From contig CM066923.1 in NCBI GenBank assembly GCA_033964015.1, forward strand, positions 23,193,086-23,257,085: a DNA stretch of 64,000 nt, written 5' to 3'. This document shows, piece by piece, positions 19,861 through 30,486 of this stretch. This DNA is from Scolanthus callimorphus (lineage: Eukaryota; Cnidaria; Anthozoa; Actiniaria; Edwardsiidae). Under the pieces are notes generated by a model, which made no database searches, was not told the DNA's origin, and was given only the letters and a program-made list of their open reading frames with translations. Made by a program: the position numbers and the translations under genes. The stretch's first letter is position 1, and the number at the start of each line of letters is the position of its first letter.

Positions 19861-20800
19861 GTAAGGGGTCCTGTCAGTCGTTTACGTCAATTCCGGATGA
19901 AATTAGCCAAGCAGGGATCACAGGGAGCTCACCTTTACAGTTTAAATCAAGAAAAAATAATAACAATCTTTCCATTTTTCGCAGAATAAAGCGAAAGGAA
20001 ATCTATTTTCTTTGCGCTTCGTTCTCGCTCTTTCCTGATTGGCTGATTATTCTTTGCCCAGACTCGCCCACTAGGGCCTCATTACCACGAAATGGCTTCC
20101 GTTAGCGCCATACGGAAGCCATTTCAAATGATTAGCACGGGTAATCTCACAGCAAGGCAGATTTTAAAATTGGTCATTTCTCGTGGGCTTTTGAAGCAGT
20201 TAATTTGTGTCCCAGCTACAAAATTTGAAGCGCGCAACAATGTGGCCAGCTACAATGTTGCGTGCTACATGTGTCCTAGTTTAGTTGGAAGAAAAACCAC
20301 TGGGAATGCGCAGGTCCAAATTTCGAATGCCCGATATAGACACGTACTCTGTACTAAAAAGTGCGCGCTCGGTTGCTGGAATGGTACATCCATTTAGTTT
20401 TGAAAGGACACATCCTATTATCAGTATGGAATGTTTCGTTGCTCTGACATTTTTTTCTTACACAAGAACCAATACTTGTGAGATGAACAACGGGCGTTTA
20501 CATCGGGATGATTCACACTTGCACGCTAGAGCAAGAATAACAAAATGATATATTTCCCTTTATGTAGTTCACGCTAGAATGCAAAAGGCAAAACTCTGAT
20601 TTATAGGTTAAGGTAGCCATATAACGTTTTATAACACGCCACAGAAAATACAGCCAATCCGAATGTAGGAATGGCGTTGTATATTCGGCGGTATTCCACT
20701 CAACCTTCCCATCGAGCACTGCATTTACGTAAAACGTTGCCTTTTATTTTCTGTAGCGTGGTATAAAATAGTTATACAATGAATTCTCGTGGCATACTAT

Positions 20801-20948
20801 ACACTTAATGACTGCTTCCGAGGGAAACAGCGAGTTTTGTTTTCCCGAGAATGAATCTCGATGTTTCCCGAGACGAAGTCGAGGGAAACATCGAGATTCG
20901 AGGGAAAGCAAACCTCGCTGTTTCCCGAGGGTGCAGTCATTAAGTGTT
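20801..20948. repeat. Foldback element with internal palindromes
   Basis: ACACTTAATGACTGC(TTC) at the left and GTGCAGTCATTAAGTGT at the right; the interior is made of TCGAGGGAAACATCGAG-like direct and inverted words. It is intronic. Confidence 0.7.
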
Positions 20949-21180
20949 TATTATATAGAAAATACGGTAAAAATCATAAAAAATCATCCGCCGAAAATTC
21001 TCGCTCTAGCGATGTCGCCCGCGCGGGCAACAATTTTTTAATTTTAGCCCGCGCGGGCTGCATTGGATTTGTAGCCACGTGACCATGATAGAACCAATCA
21101 GAGCGTGAGCTTTGATCGAATAAACACGAGCTATATAATAATGCGGAATATTCCACTTGTCTCTTGTATTTTCTTGTACA

Positions 21181-21640
21181 CACTCGCCTGAAGGTTGTTG
21201 TGTATACCAGAAAATACAAGTGACGCGTGGGATATTCGGCAGTATACCACTTGAAAGCACTGTATAACAAGTATAGTCACTCGCCTGAAGGTTGTTGTGT
21301 ATACCAGAAAATACAAGTGACGCGTGGGATATTCGGCAGTATACCACTCGAAAACATTGTATAACAAGTATAGTCACTCGCCTGAAGGTTGTTGTGTATA
21401 CCAGAAAATACAAGTGACGCGTGGGATATTCGGCAGTATACCACTCGAAAGCATTGTATAACAAGTATAGTCACTCGCCTGAAGGCTCGTGTATATACCA
21501 GAAAATACAAGTGACGCGTGGGATGTTCTGAAGTATGCCACTCGGAAGCATTGTATAACTAGTATAGTCACTCACCTGAAGGCTCGTGTGTATACCAGAA
21601 ATTATTACATGATTGACACGGTTTCCATTGTGTTTTTGAG
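21181..21640. repeat. 97-bp tandem repeat, about 5 units, with outlying copies at 22888-23040
   Basis: CACTCGCCTGAAGG recurs at 21181, 21278, 21375, 21472 and 21569 (97-bp steps). Each unit contains AAATACAAGTGACGCGTGGG and CACTCGAAAGCATTGTATAA. Two more, slightly diverged units sit 1.2 kb downstream, separated by other repeats. Open frames on the - strand follow from the repeat and are not genes. Confidence 0.9.
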
Positions 21641-21960
21641 GTCTCCAACTAACGTACATACCTCGCAAGTAACTTAAAGCCGGGAAGGGATTTGAAATTC
21701 TCTAGGGAAGAGAGGGGCTGATGAAAAGAATTGAATAGCTGTAAGTGGATCATCCCGGGTATATACAGAGTTAAATACCTCATTAAATAAACATTAGGTA
21801 TTTAACTCAGTTAAATACATGGACATTCTACTTACCGCTACCCAATCTAGTCACCCCCAAACTCTTTTTCTAGTGAATTCAAATCCATACACTTATCCCG
21901 AGAAAAAACACCAATAATCTCAGTTTATGCATCTATATGACTATCTGTCTAATTGTTAAA

Positions 21961-22096
21961 TAGAGCGGATTTCATATGACTGTAGTGAGACCAATCGCAA
22001 CGTGATTACAGCAATTCTGAATAAAACCTATAGGTGTAATTACAAAGTAATTGCGAATAACTCACGACACTCGACAGTCATCTGAAATCCGCTCTA
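21961..22096. repeat. MITE, TAGAGCGGATTTCA family, 136 bp
   Basis: TAGAGCGGATTTCATATGACTG at the left, CAGTCATCTGAAATCCGCTCTA at the right, with TA at both outer ends. The stretch from here to 22778 shows no recognisable gene or repeat. Confidence 0.8.
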
Positions 22097-22778
22097 TTTG
22101 CTCCTGCATGATTATCCTTTATGCGCGAATCTCGTTGAACGCCACAAAACACCATATCCGAGAAACGCCTTCACTTGAACCGACTTGAACCATAAACCGT
22201 TTGTCCAGCCTACTTGCTTGGTTTCCTGGCCAATAGAGTGTGTTCAAGCAGGTAAACCTGAAAATACAGATGAAATTGTTTACATATCTTATCTTAGAGA
22301 ACCAACGAGTGCAAAATACTTGAAACTTGCCTTCAGTTACTCCAGCTTGAAGCAGTTCCGATCCATGTTATTGCTCAGCGTTATGCAAATTGACTTGTAG
22401 CAGTCAGTGCGTGGTACAAACGAAAATAGCGTTTGAATGAGTCGCGCTTTTACAAAAAGCCACTCGATTGACTGGCCTGGCTGTTTTGTTCCAAAACAAA
22501 AGACATAATTCGTGTTCTGCTTACAAATGAATGCACTCAAGCTGTATATTTTTTGTTTGGACCTTTGTAAATCATGGTTGAATAAAACCTGTCATTCATA
22601 TTCTCTGGGGAACGTACTTCTATGAAAACAGCTAACTAACAAACAATGGTTCCTATCGGAATGCGCTACCCTTTTCAATTTTAAACTATACTCCTAGTCA
22701 AAACTTTGAAATTCAATAAGAAGAATGCATTTCATTTGTTCGTGTTTTCTGAAAACCTTGCCAATCATGTAATAAGCC

Positions 22779-22879
22779 AGTTAATTACCTCGGATGGGGT
22801 CAATACGCTTTACATTCCCTCGGGCCTAACGGCCCTCGGTACTGTAAATCGCGTATTGACCCCATCCTCGGTAATTAAC
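22779..22879. repeat. Palindromic element, about 100 bp
   Basis: AGTTAATTACCTCGGATGGGGTCAATACGC folds onto GCGTATTGACCCCATCCTCGGTAATTAACT, around a centre CCTCGGGCCTAACGGCCCTCGG. Confidence 0.75.
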
Positions 22880-23151
22880 TCTTACTTACAAGTGACGCGT
22901 GGGATATTCTGCAGTATGCCACTCGAAAGCATTGTATAACTAGTATAGTCACTCACCTGAAGGCTCGTGTGTATACCAGAAAATACAAGTGACGCGTGGG
23001 ATATTCGGCAGTATGCCACTCGAAAGCATTGTATTACTAGTATTTATGTAGTTCACGCTAGAACTTGAGAGGGAAAAACTCTGATTTATACGCTAAGGTA
23101 GCCACATAACGTTATAACTGTGCCTACAGCTGTAGTAATTAAGCAATAAAA

Positions 23152-23315
23152 GTACTTTCCGCGTGCTCTCTGCTTTCTTACAAACACGAGGGGGATGTTG
23201 GGCGAACTGATCAAAACTTGAAAGACACGAGCCGTTTCAAGTTTTATCAGTTCGACCAACATTCCCCGAGTGTTTGAAAGAAACCAGAGAGCACGCGGAA
23301 AGTATTTTTATTGCT
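23152..23315. repeat. Foldback element before MANSC 8
   Basis: AGTACTTTCCGCGTGCTCTCTG at the left and CAGAGAGCACGCGGAAAGTATT at the right, with inner arms around TTGATCAGTTCG. Confidence 0.7.
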
Positions 23316-23483
23316 TTTAGAAAATAACATACACACGCGCTACAGCGTTGCGTGACAATCGTGTTTCTCAAGTCTCTTACAAACACGCTTTTTAACCAAT
23401 CAGAATGCGCACATTCACAATAAAACATAGGTGTTATTTTCTAATACATACTAACTTATTTATTTTTTATCTTTTTGGTCCAG

Positions 23484-23564
23484 CGTTCCAGGACAGCCCT
23501 CGTGAACATTGTATTGGCAGTAGCATCACTTATAACGTGACGTTACGAGGCGGCATCAAGGCGG
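23484..23564 (+). CDS. Mosaic receptor, exon: MANSC-like module 8, first part
   Basis: Acceptor CTTTTTGGTCCAG. It encodes a short linker, then HCIGSSITYNVTLRGGIKAG, the start of the module with Cys1 and the NVT sequon. The predicted donor is GCG G|GTAGGA at 23565, phase 1. The next exon begins GG ACA TTT, restoring the universal (I)KAG-x-F motif (here KAGTF). The exon's last 20 bases and its donor are copied in the tandem array that follows, so which copy is spliced is uncertain; the first is the natural choice. Confidence 0.78.
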
Positions 23565-24850
23565 GTAGGACACGAACAGAGTTATTCACCCCTCTCTGGT
23601 TATACCATAAGATCCCATAAACAGGCCCTTAGCCTATAGATCTGGAGAGCTTTGATTTGTTTACGAGGCGGCATCAAGGCGGGTAGGACACTAACAGAGT
23701 TATTCACCCCTCTCTGGTTATACCATAAGATCCCGTAAACAGGCCCTTAGCCTATAGATCTGGAGAGCTTTGATTTGTTTACGAGGCGGCATCAAGGCGG
23801 GTAGGACACTCATCAAGTTACTCGCCCCACTCTAGTTATACCATAAGATCCCGTAAACAGGCCCATTAGCCTATAGATCTGGAGAGCTTTGATTTGTTCA
23901 CGAGGTGGCATCAAGGCGGGTAGGACACTAACAGAGTTATTGACCCCTCTCTGGTTATACCATAAGATCCCGTAAACAGGCCCATTAGCCTATAGATCTG
24001 GAGAGCTTTGATTTGTTTACGAGGCGGCATCAAGGCGGGTAGGACACTCATCAAGTTACTCGCCCCACTCTAGTTATACCATAAGATCCCGTAAACAGGC
24101 CCATTAGCCTATAGATCTGGAGAGCTTTGATTTGTTCACGAGGTGGCATCAAGGCGGGTAGGACACTAACAGAGTTATTGACCCCTCTCTGGTTATACCA
24201 TAAGATCCCGTAAACAGGCCCATTAGCCTATAGATCTGGAGAGCTTTGATTTGTTTACGAGGCGGCATCAAGGCGGGTAGGACACTCATCAAGTTACTCG
24301 CCCCACTCTAGTTATACCATAAGATCCCGTAAACAGGCCCATTAGCCTATAGATCTGGAGAGCTTTGATTTGTTCACGAGGTGGCATCAAGGCGGGTAGG
24401 ACACTAACAGAGTTATTGACCCCTCTCTGGTTATACCATAAGATCCCGTAAACAGGCCCATTAGCCTATAGATCTGGAGAGCTTTGATTTGTTCACGAGG
24501 TGGCATCAAGGCGGGTAGGACACTAACAGAGTTATTGACCCCTCTCTGGTTATACCATAAGATCCCGTAAACAGGCCCATTAGCCTATAGATCTGGAGAG
24601 CTTTTATTTGTTTACGAGGCGGGGTCAAGGCGGTAGGACACTAATCAAGTTATTCGCCCCTCTCTGTTTATACCATAAGATCCCCTAATTAGCCTATAGA
24701 TTTCAAATGACCTTTTGGAGGGGTTTTGCGTTGCTGAAGTAATATGTATAGCTTTTATTTGTTCACGAGGCGGGTCAAGGCGAGTTGGACACTAATATAG
24801 TTATTCAACCCTCTCTGGTTATACCATAAGATCCCCTAATTAGCCTATAG
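23545..24850. repeat. 118-119-bp tandem array containing copies of an exon end and 5' splice site
   Basis: ACGAGGCGGCATCAAGG recurs at 23545, 23663, 23781, 23900, 24019, 24138, 24257, 24376, 24495 and 24614 (some as ACGAGGTGG). Each unit repeats the end of exon 23484-23564 with its GGTAGGAC donor, then about 95 bp of intron (CTCTGGTTATACCATAAGATC ... GATCTGGAGAGCTTTGATTTG). From the third unit on, two subtypes mostly alternate, giving a dimeric 238-bp pattern. Decayed units continue at about 24756 and 25120. The rest of the intron, to 25856, has nothing coding. Confidence 0.95.
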
Positions 24851-25856
24851 ATTTCACATAGACCGATTCGACGTAATTGTGTATTTGTCTGATTGGAAAC
24901 CTTTTTGAACCGATGAAAGTACAATAGTCAAATTGCCAAGTTTGGGGGTTGTAGCCTGTTTAGGAGCGAAGTTATGGCCCGCGAATACGTGATTTTTTTA
25001 CAGGCGTTTATATGGCCCTTAGTCAAACCTCTGTAAAATTTCGAGATTTCATTACCCTGTAGCCTTTCTTCGTCGAATCGGTGTATTAACCTTTTGGAGA
25101 GGTTTTGCGTTGCTGAATGGAGAGCTTTTATTTGTTTTTATTGACCAAGGCGGGCAGGATACTCATCAAGTTATTAACCCCTCTCTGGATATAACGTAAA
25201 GTGCCGAAAACAGGCCAAAGAGTCTATATTTTTTATAGGGGCTATATTCGTGGAGGGCCTATATACGGGGAGCGTGTTAATGAAGGCCTTCTTGCGTTCA
25301 TGAAGTAATGCGATGTGCTGTGTGATGTTTACTTTCGACTTGTTGATTGAGCGCATCCAAAAAACAGAATATTAAATGATTCTTAGAGCAACTTTTGAGT
25401 TGACACTGTGTGAAAAGTCTGAAAAGTCCTTAGGAATGCAAGTTAACAACTCACTTGTTTATTTCTGAGGCGTGTGTTATTGTCCTGATTAATTGACCTT
25501 GTATTGAAAAGTGTACTTCCTTTCCAAGGACGTTAGGGTAGCATATTAGCGTACCATGGACCTATATTCTGGTAGTGGTGGTGGATGGAGTGGGAGGGGG
25601 GGGGGGGAGTAACATGATATCTGGACCAGTTACCTTTGCCCTGGTCTCTCTGGGTTGTTTCGTGTATATGTCCTCTCTCATAGGACGAGCTAAACTGGAA
25701 CACCGACGCAACTTCGCGTAGCTTGAGAAAAGCTTTACAACTTTAGTGGCGAGGAAACCTGAAAAACCTAAGAGCTTGTGGAGGATGCCCCTAGAGTTTG
25801 GAAACAATTTCCCGTATCATTTTCTCACATTTTCGTTCGCCTTTTTTGCACGAAAG

Positions 25857-26069
25857 GGACATTTGTAGAGCGCGGGCACGCCAGGACCATGCGCGCATGC
25901 GTATCAGAGTGCTGTGACACGACCTCGTGCGACCTGGCCTTCATGTTCGGCGAGCGGTGCTACTCTGTGTCGTGTAATAGCGAAAAGCAGTGTCAAGCCG
26001 TGATGGCAAAACCCACCAACCTCGAGCCCAAGATCTCGTACGTCAGTAAGAACTATGGCATGGATAAAG
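25857..26069 (+). CDS. Mosaic receptor, exon: MANSC-like module 8, second part
   Basis: Acceptor CGCCTTTTTTGCACGAAAG, donor AAA G|GTAAGC, phase 1 to 1. It encodes TFVERGHARTMRACVSECCD, TTSCDLAFMFGERC, YSVSCNSEKQC and the closing LEPKISYVSKNY. Together with the previous exon this gives a complete eight-cysteine module. All other modules but number 9 have no intron inside. Confidence 0.85.
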
Positions 26070-26178
26070 GTAAGCATGTAATGTGCACGTGGTGTTCACG
26101 TGATTCCAACACAAGCAATGGCGGCTCTGTTCGTGCTGACGTCTTCCATTGTTATTAATGTACCAACCAATGATCGAT

Positions 26179-26412
26179 AGACCAAATCGGCTAACAGTGT
26201 GTACATTTTGTTGCCACCCAACTCAGATCATTTGATGACTCCATTAGGCGGTTACAATTGTCAATTTTTTTTCTCAGTCGACTGATGCACGAGTGTATGT
26301 GCGCGCGCAGAGCCACGCAGAACTAACAAAAGTATCCACCCATGAAAGAATCATCACATGATCTGAATTGGGTGGCAACAAGATTTTAACACTGTTACCC
26401 GATTTGGTCTAT
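26179..26412. repeat. MITE, ACCAAATCGG family
   Basis: AGACCAAATCGGCTAACAGTGT at the left and ACTGTTACCCGATTTGGTCTA at the right; the inner arms share TTGTTGCCACCC. A related copy is at 56118-56303 beside the - strand MANSC exon. The remainder of this intron, to 28147, has no clear feature apart from a GGCAACGATTGTTTACGAAA repeat end near 26580 and a cluster TCGGCTCGTCACCTCG at 27268, inverted relative to about 5628. Confidence 0.65.
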
Positions 26413-28147
26413 AGGTTTACAGAGCAAAGGGCGCTATTCAATCTACGATTGGCGGAACGTGTTGGCAATGTTATTGCTGATATATAAAGGCTATACAGTT
26501 GATCCCGTTAAAGCGCAATACTTAAAAAAACCTTTAGCAAGGCAATCGAAATAATAAATAAAATTCAATGCCCTCCAAAAGGCAACGATTGTTTACGAAA
26601 GGGAAAAGAGAAAATCGCCGATATTCATGTCGATCGCCTTGAACAACTTATTTTTACATTAAACGGCGCAAAACAACAATAACACCAAAATAGAAAAAAA
26701 TGTGATGAACGAACGGGTGGGCACTTTGAATTTGCAAAGAAATAAAAAACAGAACCATACATCCAGACATCTCCCCGAGAGCTAAAGCATCGTATGGCAA
26801 CCTTACGTTCCTTACGACACGGCAGAGATTTCTGCCCTGGCAGGCACTATCCTGGAGGAATTCGGTCAATTGCTCAGTTGCAACTCAGGGACCAAGCGGC
26901 GAGGGAACGCCCGGTCACCAGACCATGATATGGACGCCCTGTATGAGTAGTGAACAACTGTCTCCTATCCATAAAGTCACACGGACCTATATATAAGTCT
27001 GATAACTTGTTTTGGCATCCGTGTGGGCCTTTTTTTCCGGTCTTGAGAGTTAGCGGCTGCGCATTAAAGTTGAACTTCAAACGATTTTCATATATCAATG
27101 TCGATGTTTTGTTTAGTATAGTGATCCATATTTTCAAGCGAAATGTACATTTTGGAACGTCTCCTATTTACGCATGCGCACATCTACTAATATGTACTTT
27201 TAGTTTCTCTTAACTTTAGTTCCTGGTTTGAATTTCGTATGACTGCATTCTCGTACCCAGAGCTTCTCGGCTCGTCACCTCGCCTTGGAGGCTCTGGTGA
27301 CATCCATTTGAGGACCCTCGCTGATTGGCTGGTTTTGAACGTTCGAGCATTCGCATGAAGCTCTTTCATAACAAAACTATCTCGTGCTGTCTTGGAAATT
27401 TGGGAAATGTAAGCTCCAGACACAGAACGTAAGGTCCAAAATTGCGGAGCAGCTAGAATATGATCATGTCTTTCTCTGAACTTTTGCACCTCGCACCGGC
27501 GAAAATTTTGACTTTAAACCATAATTTTTCGCCGGTTTCGCTGTTATATAGTTTTCTTCAATTTCACAGGCCAGTGAATATTTAGCGCATGTGCGTTTTA
27601 ACCGTGGTGTCTTTTTCACAGCATGATCGAGGCTAGTTAAACTTTTTTAAAAGTTCGTGAATTCTTGGGTGCTAAAGGCTCATACCCTCACATGTTCTCT
27701 CTAATTTAAACATCGCACCATCGAACTCAATCCAGGATTTGTGCCATGTTCAATATCTGAAATACATAACCCACGTCTGTCGCATGGAGAATGACGCGCT
27801 CCAGAAACAAATCCTATTTGATAAAAGGACCACCAATAGATCATAGAAACGGGTTGAGGATCTCCTCCAGATAGATCGAGTGCAGTCCAGGAACTTGATG
27901 ATGGACAAAACGAGTTTCGATCATCTGCTTCGCGGACGCTTCCCGCAGCAGATGTGCCCTAGGGCCAAGGATAGGCCAACAGGGAAAGCATGATGATGAT
28001 GAGGACTTACAACCAAGATATCAGTCTAATTCGCAACATTGATTATCCTCATCAGCTAATATTTTAATAAAATTATCCTCCCGTAGTCCCATTTAGTTCC
28101 TTATAGTCCCTTCCAGTTCCTCATAGTCCCTCTCGATCCTTATTCAG

Positions 28148-28289
28148 GCATCAGCTTGGCGGAAACAGATACCGAGGTTAACCATCCTACCTGTAAAGAA
28201 GACAGCATTTTACGCGGACTGATCGCCAGAAATAAAACCCTGGCAGGAGGCCTAGAAGCTGGCACTTTTAAGTATCTTGGCAAAGTGAA
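28148..28289 (+). CDS. Mosaic receptor, exon: MANSC-like module 9, first part
   Basis: Acceptor CGATCCTTATTCAG, donor GTG AA|GTACGT, phase 1 in and phase 2 out. It encodes a short linker, then TCKEDSILRGLIARNKTLAG and GLEAGTFKYLGKVK. Cys1, a sequon (NKT) and the AG-x-F motif are present. The intron falls between KV and K-TM, a position where no other module has one. Confidence 0.8.
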
Positions 28290-28394
28290 GTACGTACACC
28301 AATAATAATGTGCTTTTCTCTTGCTTCTAACGACTCTCTACCAAAACATGCTTATACTTTTTATGGATAACACTCTCCAGATCCTTATCGCTTC

Positions 28395-29640
28395 AATGTG
28401 ATGAGTGAGCAACGCCTACGTTCACCCACCCCAGGCCCCCTATTCCCAGACGGGACTACACCCTTCAATGTTATGAGTGAGCAACGCCCATCACCCAACC
28501 AAAGCCCCTTAGAGCAGATTTCGTATGACTGTGAAAAGTGCCGCGGTGCGGCGCGGTACTGTCGCGGTGGCGGTACGGAACCTGGCCTGCTGTAGATGGA
28601 ATGAAATTGCCAATGAAATCTCGTAGTCGCGGTACGGTCGCGGCGCGGAACAACTTTGTGGCGGTACTTTTCACAGTCATACGAAATCTGCTCTATTCCC
28701 GAACGGGACACGCCTTTAATGTTATGAGTAAGCAACGCCTACCACCCACCCCAAGCCCTTATACCCAGACGGGACACCCTTTAATGTTATGAGTGAGCAA
28801 CACCACTCATCCACCCCAAGCCCCTTATTCCCAGACGGGACACCCTTCGATGTTATGAGTGAGCAACGCCTATCACCCACCCCAAGCCCCCTATTCCCAG
28901 ACGGGACACCCTTTAATGTTATGAGTGAGCAACACCACTCATCCACCCCAAGCCCCTTATTCCCAGACGGGACACCCTTTAATGTTATGAGTGAGCAACG
29001 CCTATCACCCACCCCAGGCCCTTTTTACCAGACGGGACACCCTTCAATGTTCTGAGTGAGCAACGCCTATTACCCACCCCAAGCCCCTTATTCCCAGACG
29101 GGACACCCTTCAATGTTCTGAGTGAGCAACGACTATTACCCACCCCAAGCCCCTTATTCCCAGACGGGACACCCTTCAATGTTCTGAGTGAGCAACGACT
29201 ATTACCCACCCCAAGCCCCTTATTCCCAGACGGGACAGCCTTCAATGTTATGAGTGAGCAACGCCTATCACCCACCCCAGGCCTTATTCCCAGACGGGAC
29301 ACCCTTTAATGTTATGAGTGAGCAACGCCTATCACCCACCCCAGGCCCTTATTCCCAGACGGGACACCCTTCAATGTTCTGAGTGAGCAACGCCTATTAC
29401 CCACCCCAAGCCCCTTATTCCCAGACGGGACAGCCTTCAATGTTATGAGTGAGCAACGCCTATCACCCACCCAAAGCCCCTATTACTAGACGGGACACCC
29501 TTCAATGTTATGAGAGAGCAATGCCTCTCGCCCACCCCAAGCCCCTTATTCCCAGACGGGACACCCTTCAATGTTATGAGTGAGCAACGCCTCTCACCCA
29601 CCCCAAGCCGCTTATTTCCAGACGGGACACCCTCTTCGAA
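28395..29640. repeat. 66-bp minisatellite, about 16 units, inside the MANSC 9 intron
   Basis: Units of TTCCCAGACGGGACACCCTT, CAATGTTATGAGTGAGCAAC and GCCTATCACCCACCCCAAGC, plus CCCCTTA. Spacing checked at 29091 to 29157 is 66 bp. Since 66 is a multiple of three, long open frames appear on both strands; these are not genes. The array is interrupted by a MITE at 28510-28695 and ends about 35 bp before the next exon. Confidence 0.92.
28510..28695. mobile_element. MITE, TAGAGCAGATTTCG family, inserted in the minisatellite
   Basis: TAGAGCAGATTTCGTATGAC at the left and GTCATACGAAATCTGCTCTA at the right, with a GC-rich centre of CGCGGTA words. The host unit CCCCTTATTCCC is split as CCCCT-TA-[element]-TA-TTCCC, which demonstrates a TA target-site duplication. 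Confidence 0.92.
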
Positions 29641-29674
29641 TCCCTAATATTTTACTCTGCACTTTCCATTATAG

Positions 29675-29874
29675 GACCATGAAGACTTGTATGCGCATGT
29701 GCTGTTCGCGCAAGTCATGTGACGTGGCGTATTTGATTGACAAGAACTGTTTCGCCATCACGTGTTTTTCACGTGATCTGTGTCAAGTGACTAGCGTTCC
29801 GACCACCAGTGGGGACATAGAGATATCCGCGATGGTCAAAACTGTTAAGAAGGAAACTCTACCCAAACACACTC
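29675..29874 (+). CDS. Mosaic receptor, exon: MANSC-like module 9, second part
   Basis: Acceptor ACTTTCCATTATAG, donor ACT C|GTGAGT, phase 2 in and phase 1 out. It encodes TMKTCMRMCCSRKSCDVAYL, CFAITC, C-QVTS and a closing DIEISAMVKTVKKE. This half closely resembles the - strand paralogue (CKVTS ... VQISLMVK), closer than any other module of this gene. Confidence 0.87.
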
Positions 29875-29957
29875 GTGAGTATTATATACACGCAAGAGTC
29901 AATTACTTAGAGTCAGAATCTTCTATTAGTGTTGTGAACTGTTTCTCGTGTTTTCAG

Positions 29958-30048
29958 ATTCAGTGGTGGTTTATGTAGTGGTTGGTGCAGTGGTATTGGC
30001 TGCAGGGATTGGTGGAATTGCATGGGCGGTCTGCATGTTCTTGCGAAG
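29958..30048 (+). CDS. Mosaic receptor, exon: transmembrane segment
   Basis: Acceptor CTCGTGTTTTCAG, donor CGA AG|GTATGT, 91 bp, phase 1 to 2. It encodes VVVYVVVGAVVLAAGIGG followed by IAWAVCMFLRR: about 25 hydrophobic residues with small-residue (G/A) motifs and a positive stop-transfer end. This anchors the protein as type I, with all modules outside. The - strand paralogue has an exon of the same length and phases at 55446-55536. Confidence 0.9.
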
Positions 30049-30154
30049 GTATGTAAAGCGTTGTTTTCTGTCTGTTAATAAAATCAATCCAATTATTTGT
30101 ATACTTAATAACAAAATATTCCAGAACAAATGCTTAAATCGGTAATAGAGTGAC

Positions 30155-30486
30155 TAGAGCAGATTTCATATAACTGTGTAAATTGCCGCGCCGCGATCGC
30201 GACTACGCGATTTCATTCGTATCTACAGCAGGCCACAATGCGGGACAAAAATGTTGTCGCGTATGTATGCAATTTGAGCACTGCTAACTGCAACATTGAA
30301 ATAGGGAAAGGGGAGCTCCAGTGATATTGTCTTAGGAAGAAACACAATTTACTAGTGATGGGTAACCCAAAATCGGCTATTCTTGATGGACGCGACAACT
30401 ATTTAATTTGACCGGTGTTGCAGGTTCCGTGCCGCGACTCGCGAAGGTTCCGCGGCGCTTTTCACAGTCATACAAATGCTGCTCTA
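30155..30486. repeat. MITE, TAGAGCAGATTTCG family, with extra internal sequence
   Basis: TAGAGCAGATTTCATATAACTG at the left, CAGTCATACAAATGCTGCTCTA at the right. About 150 bp of unrelated sequence splits the GC-rich core, making it longer than the usual 182-186 bp. Confidence 0.75.

Noticed and set aside
21006..21571. Repeated frames with FSGIHNNLQAS-like peptides on the - strand
   Set aside because: They are translations of the 97-bp tandem repeat.
28398..29302. Proline- and serine-rich frames over the 66-bp array (both strands)
   Set aside because: These are array by-products: the period of 66 keeps frames open, and the array sits in an intron defined by flanking MANSC halves.
30124..30140. 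Alternative last exon giving only TNA and a stop after the transmembrane exon
   Set aside because: The acceptor (AAATATTCCAG) has a poor pyrimidine tract and lies only 75 bp after the donor; 31539 is preferred, but this remains possible.
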